Source: Nonomuraea candida (GTDB taxonomy: Bacteria > Actinomycetota > Actinomycetes > Streptosporangiales > Streptosporangiaceae). From it: DNA of 64,000 bases. How positions within the stretch are numbered: the first letter of the stretch is position 1; each line of letters begins with the position of its first letter. The stretch spans positions 62,001 to 126,000 of the forward strand of contig NZ_JOAG01000009.1 in the NCBI RefSeq assembly GCF_000725485.1, given 5' to 3'. Of this stretch, positions 59,446-64,000 are shown piece after piece. Below the pieces are notes generated by a model. That model worked only from the letters and a program-made list of their open reading frames with translations. It was not told the DNA's origin and ran no database searches. Position numbers and translations under genes: made by a program.

Positions 59446-60174
59446 TCAGAAGGCGTAGTTGCGCAGGACGGCGAGTGCCTCGGCGCCGTGCGGGCCGGTG
59501 GCCTTCAGCGCCGAGTCCGACGGGGCCAGGCGGCGGGCGCCCACGCGGCAGAAGTCGGCGGCCGGCCCGGTGATGGCCGACGGGGCGGCCGGGTCGCCGA
59601 AGCGCCACAGGTCGCCGTCGGGCGCGGTCAGCTCGCAGCGGACGGGCCCGCCGGACAGCCCCTCCACGTCGAACGCGTACGGCAGCGTGCGGTGCCCCAG
59701 CCAGGCGATGTGCCGCAGCCGCGCCGTGTCGGGGTAGGCGATGCCGAGCGGCTCCGTGATGTCGTGGGCGTGGGCCCAGTGCTCGGCCAGCCGGGTGGTG
59801 GCCATGGTCGCGGGCGACAGGGTGGCGGCCACCCAGCTCAGGCGGCTGCCCCGGGGATGGCCACGCAGCGCGGCGGGCGTGCGCGAGACGGCCGCGCGCC
59901 AGCGCGCCAGCAGGTCGGCGGGCGCGATGTCGCGCTGGGCGGCCACGGCGGCGGCGGCCACGGCGTCGACCTCGCCGGGAGCGTGCGGGCCCGACAGCTC
60001 GCCGGCCAGTGAGGCGAGCACGAGCTCCTCGGACTGGGCCAGGTGCAGCACCACGTCGGAGACGGTCCAGCCGGCGGCGGCCGACGGGTGGGACCACTGC
60101 GCGGGCGTGAGGGCGGCCAGGACGGCGTCGAGCTGCTCGTACTCGGCCACGAGGTCGTCGAAGATGTCCGTCAT
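59446..60174 (-). CDS. Mycothiol-dependent maleylpyruvate isomerase-like protein (DinB fold)
   Basis: A 242-residue protein of the MDMPI/TIGR03084 type. TAAGWTVSDVVLHLAQSE-like GWTVSDVVLHLAQSEE supplies one metal histidine and RLAEHWAHAHDITEPLG the others. A C-terminal beta domain (DLWRFGDPAAPSAITGPAADFCR) binds the thiol in characterised relatives. Role is uncertain: many actinomycete paralogues use mycothiol for unknown chemistry. ATG 60174; weak Shine-Dalgarno. The 99-bp spacer to the MarR gene contains a 27-bp tandem duplication (59371-59420). Confidence 0.85.
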   Translation of the reverse strand: MTDIFDDLVAEYEQLDAVLAALTPAQWSHPSAAAGWTVSDVVLHLAQSEELVLASLAGELSGPHAPGEVDAVAAAAVAAQRDIAPADLLARWRAAVSRTPAALRGHPRGSRLSWVAATLSPATMATTRLAEHWAHAHDITEPLGIAYPDTARLRHIAWLGHRTLPYAFDVEGLSGGPVRCELTAPDGDLWRFGDPAAPSAITGPAADFCRVGARRLAPSDSALKATGPHGAEALAVLRNYAF

Positions 60175-60261
60175 GCCCCACCACTCTACAGAACAAAGTT
60201 CGGGAGGAGGAGGCCGGGAGGGCCGCCCGGCCGACGAGGGCTCGCTCCGGTGCGGGGCGGT

Positions 60262-61758
60262 TCAGCCGAGGAGGGGGAGCGCGGTGAACGGGTGGGAGGC
60301 CCACAGGCGGCGGGACGCCTCCTCCGGGTAGGGCACGACCGACAGCCGGACGTCGAAGAGGCGCGTCAGCCGCCGCCCCGCGTCGTACGGCTCCCATCCC
60401 GGCCCGTCGCCCGCCGCGAAGCCCGTCCACGCGCGCCGGAACCCGGCCGAGACGGTCTCCGCCTCGGGCGTCACCCGCTCACCGAGGAAGAACGCGGCCA
60501 TCCCGCTGCTCAGGTTGCCGAACACCAGCGGCACGTCCAGCCCGTGACAGGCCCCCAGCGCGCCCCCGAGGGCGGGGGTGGGCCAGGTCAGCTCGTAGGC
60601 GTAGGCCACGCCGCCGCCCTCCGCCTGCGCCTCGGCCAGCCGCACGGACGGCATGCGGAACAGCCAGTCGGACCGGACCAGCTCGCCCAGCAGCCCCGGC
60701 TCCGCCTCGGGGAAGGCGTCCCGGTAGCCCTGCTCCAGGCCGGGCGCGAACGAGCGCAGCAGGTCGTCGTCGTCGCCCGCCTGCCCCAGCTGGGTGAACA
60801 GCCGGTACTCGTCGCGGGTGTGGCCTGCGATCAGCTCGACGTCGCGGCCGGCGCCGCCGGCCAGCGCGGCCCACGGGTCGCTGGGCAGGACGTCACCGTC
60901 CACGACCGGTGAGTACGGGGTGATGGTGCGGGCCACGGCGCCCCAGCGGTGCTCGTACCCGGCCATCCTGGGCGTGATCGCCTCGGTGACCGTGACCAGC
61001 CGGGCGGGCTCGACGCCGGCCAGGTCGGCGACGGTGGGCCGCAGGCCCGCCTCGGCGGCCAGGACGGCGGCGATGTCGCCGGCCAGCGCGGCCGAGAAGT
61101 AGGTGCCCGGCACGCTCTGCGCGATCGCCCGCGCGAACAGGCCGGCGGCCCGCGGCATGGCCATGAGCGCGGCGACCGACCCGGCCCCCGCCGACTCGCC
61201 GAACACCGTCACCCGTCCCTGGTCGCCCCCGAACGCGGCGATGTTCTCCCGCACCCACTCCAGGGCGGCCACCTGGTCGAGCAGCCCCCGGTTGGCCGGC
61301 GCCCCCTCGATCTGCCCGAACCCCTCCATGCCGACCCGGTAGTTGAGGGTGACGACCACCGCGTTCCCCTCGCGGGCCAGCCGCGCCCCGTCGTACACGG
61401 AGTCGCCGGACCTGCCGCCCTTGTACGCGCCCCCGTAGATCCACACCATCACCGGCAGCCGGGCGGCCGGGTCGAGGGCGGGCGACCACACGTTGACCGT
61501 CAGCCAGCTCTCTCCCGGACGCTCGGGCACGGCCGGCGTGCCGGGAGCGGGCGGCTGGGGCGGCGGCGGGCCGAAGGCCGCGCAGTCACGCGTGCCGTCC
61601 CACGGCTCGGGCGGGACGGGCGCGCCGAAGCGCAGGTCGCCGACCGGCGGCCGGCCGAACGGGATGCCGCGGAAGACGGCGATGCCGTCCTCGACGCGCC
61701 CCCGCACGCGGCCCGCCCCGATCTTGATCTCCGGCTCGCCGGTCGTCTCCATGATCAT
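60262..61758 (-). CDS. Type-B carboxylesterase
   Basis: A 498-residue serine esterase of the carboxylesterase/cholinesterase family. The oxyanion loop is VMVWIYGGAYKGG, the nucleophile Ser lies in VFGESAGAGSVAALM, and the late His in ACHGLDVPLVFG completes the triad with an acidic residue in GHTRDEYRLF. No signal peptide, so intracellular. Ester substrate unknown. ATG 61758 follows GAGGAGGCGGCG. Confidence 0.92.
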   Translation of the reverse strand: MIMETTGEPEIKIGAGRVRGRVEDGIAVFRGIPFGRPPVGDLRFGAPVPPEPWDGTRDCAAFGPPPPQPPAPGTPAVPERPGESWLTVNVWSPALDPAARLPVMVWIYGGAYKGGRSGDSVYDGARLAREGNAVVVTLNYRVGMEGFGQIEGAPANRGLLDQVAALEWVRENIAAFGGDQGRVTVFGESAGAGSVAALMAMPRAAGLFARAIAQSVPGTYFSAALAGDIAAVLAAEAGLRPTVADLAGVEPARLVTVTEAITPRMAGYEHRWGAVARTITPYSPVVDGDVLPSDPWAALAGGAGRDVELIAGHTRDEYRLFTQLGQAGDDDDLLRSFAPGLEQGYRDAFPEAEPGLLGELVRSDWLFRMPSVRLAEAQAEGGGVAYAYELTWPTPALGGALGACHGLDVPLVFGNLSSGMAAFFLGERVTPEAETVSAGFRRAWTGFAAGDGPGWEPYDAGRRLTRLFDVRLSVVPYPEEASRRLWASHPFTALPLLG

Positions 61759-61947
61759 CGCCGCCTCCTCGTCCGCCCGCTGCCGCTCCCTCGATTATGG
61801 TCGGCGGTTCCCTGGACCTTGATCTGCGATGCGACCGAACGGAGGAGATCCCTGCAAACGGCGGTCCGCGACGGCGGGGTGAAACACTCGGAAAAGGTGC
61901 CGGACATGTACGAGATGTCCAGCACTTTGGCACGAGGAGAACCATCC

Positions 61948-62154
61948 GTGAGCCATCCACCGGGCGCGCGAGACCGCTTGGAAGCGATCTACAACGCGCA
62001 CTACCCGGCCATCCATCAGTACGCCGCCCGCCGTACGGGCTCGCCCGACGACACGGCGGACGTGATCTCTGAGACGTTCCTCACCGCGTGGCGGCGCATC
62101 GCCGACGTCCCTGAGAACGGCCGTTCATCGAGAGGATCGGACCACTCATCGTAA
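61948..62154 (+). pseudogene. Truncated ECF sigma factor, region 2 remnant
   Basis: After a good GAGGAGA and GTG 61948 the frame encodes a normal ECF region 2.1-2.3 (LEAIYNAHYPAIHQYAARRTGS, DDTADVISETFLTAWRRIADVPE). It then runs into unrelated NGRSSRGSDHSS and stops after 68 codons. Regions 2.4 and 4 are absent. The next bases already belong to the antiporter promoter, so the 3' part was deleted. A -35-recognition domain is missing, so the product cannot act as a normal sigma factor. Confidence 0.8.
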
Positions 62155-62177
62155 AGATCGCCGGAATGCTCAATACT

Positions 62178-62190
62178 GCATACGGTATGT
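62178..62190. promoter_or_regulatory. Palindrome GCATACGGTATGT upstream of the OxlT-like gene
   Basis: A 6-1-6 inverted repeat with one mismatch at the edge (GCATAC-G-GTATGT), 14 bp before the GTG. Shape and position suit a GntR/FadR-type repressor. No such regulator gene is in the window; the next gene right of the pair may be outside. Confidence 0.45.
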
Positions 62191-62204
62191 GGTACCGGTG
62201 AGGC

Positions 62205-63593
62205 GTGGCAGACAGCACCAGGTTCGCCAGTTTCCTCAGCCGTTCCCGCACCGTGGCGGCGCCCACCTGGAGCCGGTGGCTCGTGCCGCCCGCGGCGCTC
62301 TCCGTGCATCTGGCCATCGGGCAGGCGTACGCGTGGAGCGTCTTCAAGCCACCGCTCGAATCCGCGCTGGGCCTGTCGGGCACGCAGAGCGCGCTGCCGT
62401 TCCAACTCGGCATCGTCATGCTCGGCCTGTCGGCGGCCTTCGGCGGCACGCTCGTCGAGCGCAACGGGCCCCGCTGGGCCATGTTCGTCTCGATGACCTG
62501 CTTCTCCTCCGGCTTCCTGCTGTCCGCGCTGGGCGTGATCACCCGCCAGTACTGGCTGGTCGTGCTCGGCTACGGCTTCGTGGGCGGGATCGGGCTGGGC
62601 ATCGGCTACATCTCACCCGTCTCCACGCTGATCAAGTGGTTCCCCGACCGGCCCGGCATGGCCACCGGCATCGCGATCATGGGGTTCGGCGGGGGCGCGC
62701 TCATCGCCTCGCCGTGGTCGGCGCAGATGTTGGCCTCCTTCGGCGCGAGCACCGGCGGGATCGCCACGACGTTCCTCGTGCACGGCGTCGTCTACGCCGG
62801 GTTCATGTCGATGGGCGTGCTCCTCGTACGGGTGCCGCCCCCCGGCTGGACGCCCCGGGGACGGCGGCCGGCCGCGGCCGTCCGGCTCCGGCCGCTGGTC
62901 ACCACGGCCGACGTGTCGGCCCGCAACGCGATCCGCACCCCGCAGTTCTACCTGCTGTGGATCGTGCTGTGCTGCAACGTCACCGCCGGCATCGGCATCC
63001 TGGAGAAGGCCGCGCCGATGATCGTCGACTTCTTCGCCGGCACCTCCGCGGCCGTCGCGGCCGGGGCGGCGGCCGGGTTCGTGGCGCTGCTGTCGCTGGC
63101 CAACATGGCCGGGCGGTTCGTCTGGTCCTCCACCTCCGACCTGATCGGGCGCAAGAACATGTACCGCGTCTACCTGGGCGTCGGCGCGCTGCTCTACCTC
63201 GCCATCGCCCTGGCGGGCGACACCTCCAAGCCGCTGTTCATCGGGTGCGCGCTGGGCATCCTGTCCTTCTACGGCGGCGGCTTCGCCACCGTCCCCGCCT
63301 ACCTGAAGGACCTGTTCGGCACCTACCAGGTCGGCGCGATCCACGGCCGCCTGCTCACCGCCTGGTCCACCGCCGGCGTGCTCGGCCCGCTGATCGTCAA
63401 CGCGATCGCCGACGCGCAGAAGGCCGCCGGGCGCTCGGGCCCCGAGCTCTACACGACCTCGCTGTTCATCATGATCGGGCTGCTCGCCGTGGGCTTCCTG
63501 GCCAACGAGCTGATCAGGCCGGTGCACGAGAGACACCACGAGCGGGTGGCGGGATGGCAGGAGCAGGTGACGGAGAAGGGGCGGACGAGATGA
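62205..63593 (+). CDS. OxlT-like MFS oxalate/formate antiporter
   Basis: A 462-residue membrane protein with 12 helices. GQAYAWSVFKPPLE in helix 1, GGIGLGIGYISPVSTLIKWFPDRPGMATGIAIMGFGGGA and VPAYLKDLFGTYQVGAIHGRLLTAWS are typical of the OxlT group. Members exchange oxalate, formate or other monocarboxylates. GTG 62205 is close behind GGTGAGG. Its stop overlaps the ATG of a 42-residue partner gene. The truncated sigma remnant lies immediately upstream. Confidence 0.9.
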   Translation: MADSTRFASFLSRSRTVAAPTWSRWLVPPAALSVHLAIGQAYAWSVFKPPLESALGLSGTQSALPFQLGIVMLGLSAAFGGTLVERNGPRWAMFVSMTCFSSGFLLSALGVITRQYWLVVLGYGFVGGIGLGIGYISPVSTLIKWFPDRPGMATGIAIMGFGGGALIASPWSAQMLASFGASTGGIATTFLVHGVVYAGFMSMGVLLVRVPPPGWTPRGRRPAAAVRLRPLVTTADVSARNAIRTPQFYLLWIVLCCNVTAGIGILEKAAPMIVDFFAGTSAAVAAGAAAGFVALLSLANMAGRFVWSSTSDLIGRKNMYRVYLGVGALLYLAIALAGDTSKPLFIGCALGILSFYGGGFATVPAYLKDLFGTYQVGAIHGRLLTAWSTAGVLGPLIVNAIADAQKAAGRSGPELYTTSLFIMIGLLAVGFLANELIRPVHERHHERVAGWQEQVTEKGRTR

Positions 63594-63718
63594 GCCAGGA
63601 CAGGCCGGAGGGCCGGCGCGCCGCGCTGATGACGCTGGCGTGGTCGTGGGTGGGGCTGCCGTTCGCGTACGGGGTGTACGAGCTGTTCCTGAAGCTCACC
63701 CAGCTCTTCGCCGGCTGA
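63590..63718 (+). CDS. MFS transporter small partner protein
   Basis: A 42-residue single-helix protein (RRAALMTLAWSWVGLPFAYG, then YELFLKLTQLF) coupled to the antiporter by an ATGA overlap. Small proteins with a W-x-WVGLPFAYGVYE core regularly follow OxlT-type MFS genes in actinomycetes and are thought to be accessory subunits. The helix, the coupling and the conserved core support a real gene despite its size. Confidence 0.85.
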   Translation: MSQDRPEGRRAALMTLAWSWVGLPFAYGVYELFLKLTQLFAG

Positions 63719-63767
63719 GGTGGCACCATGCTCCGGCCCGGTGCGGACTCCCGGCCCCGCGCGCCCG

Positions 63768-64000
63768 TCAGGCCAGGCGCCGGGCCACGGCCTCGGCCAC
63801 CATGGCCAGCGCGTCGGCGCTCGCGGGCAGCACGTTCACCAGCGTGAAGAAGACGTGCATCTGGCCCTCGAACCGCCGGAGCTCGACCGGCACGCCCGCC
63901 TGGCGCAGCCGTTCGGCGTACGTCTCGCCCTCCTCGCGCAGCACGTCGTGCTCGGCGGTCAGCACGACCGCGGGCGGCAGGCCGGACAGGTCCCCGGCGC
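63768..64000 (-). CDS. Alpha/beta hydrolase (hormone-sensitive-lipase type), C-terminal part
   Basis: Only the last 77 or so codons are in the window; the start lies beyond the right edge. [15 protein letters not shown] carries the catalytic aspartate and FEGQMHVFF the catalytic histidine of the alpha/beta hydrolase fold-3 family (esterases/lipases). It is convergent with the antiporter pair. Confidence 0.88.
   Translation of the reverse strand, partial: AGDLSGLPPAVVLTAEHDVLREEGETYAERLRQAGVPVELRRFEGQMHVFFTLVNVLPASADALAMVAEAVARRLA

Noticed and set aside
1..64000. tRNA, rRNA or complete insertion sequence
   Set aside because: I scanned the intergenic regions by eye and found no cloverleaf with TTCGA-type arm, no rRNA blocks and no transposase motif. 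A tRNAscan or Infernal run would be decisive.

Overview
The window is very GC-rich DNA with tight coding, GTG starts, TGA-dominated stops, many 4-base ATGA/GTGA overlaps and actinomycete-specific families (DUF574 methyltransferase, SARP/BTAD regulator, snapalysin, the ergothioneine cluster egtABCDE). It comes from a chromosome of a filamentous actinomycete. A Streptosporangiales-type genome such as Nonomuraea would fit, but that is inference. I see no rRNA, tRNA, CRISPR array, prophage or complete insertion sequence.

Layout. 1-2.2 kb: the end of a di/oligopeptide ABC importer operon. 2.3-3.7 kb: eroded remains of a polysaccharide locus (PL8 lyase N-terminus plus a hyaluronan-synthase-like glycosyltransferase) with internal deletions. 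4-13.2 kb: secreted enzymes (GH3 beta-glucosidase with FN3-CBM2 under a CebR/CelR-type box, snapalysin, a beta-helix protein, a GH27 alpha-galactosidase) around a frameshifted ABC exporter. 13.4-15.6 kb: a flavoprotein and a DUF574 methyltransferase, divergent. 15.6-22 kb: a 2-hydroxyacid/glyoxylate unit (serine-glyoxylate aminotransferase, GlcD-type FAD/Fe-S fusion, MatC-type carrier) opposite an IclR regulator with a 21-bp palindrome between. 22-29 kb: lipoprotein, MHS transporter, alpha/beta hydrolase and a large BTAD-ATPase regulator.

29.1-41.8 kb is a xylan-oligosaccharide locus: GH3, LplB/LplC permeases, LplA-type binding protein, GH39 beta-xylosidase, DUF624 protein, a convergent GH67 alpha-glucuronidase and a LacI regulator. 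Two GAAA-N-TTTC palindromes flank its promoter, and a third copy lies upstream of the first GH3 gene at 3.8 kb, which suggests one regulator for both loci. 41.8-44.8 kb: copper amine oxidase, a lone small ferredoxin and a TetR gene whose start codon lies in its own 24-bp palindrome. 44.85-46.1 kb: a Mn2+-type (yybP-ykoY) riboswitch in front of terC, with the switching helices visible. 46.3-47.7 kb: an ECF sigma factor with two small zinc-finger anti-sigma genes facing each other. 47.8-53.7 kb: egtA-egtB-egtC-egtD-egtE, a complete ergothioneine pathway. 53.8-56.8 kb: a divergent ATP-grasp enzyme and a TPR regulator. 56.9-64 kb: FUSC exporter, MarR, mycothiol-dependent-isomerase-like protein, type-B carboxylesterase, a truncated ECF sigma remnant, an OxlT-like antiporter with a 42-residue partner, and the end of an alpha/beta hydrolase.

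A theme through the window is short tandem duplication (7-36 bp) at gene ends, starts and linkers. The most striking case is between egtD and egtE: the first 29 bp of egtE occur three times in tandem, creating two 10-codon mini-genes linked by ATGA overlaps.
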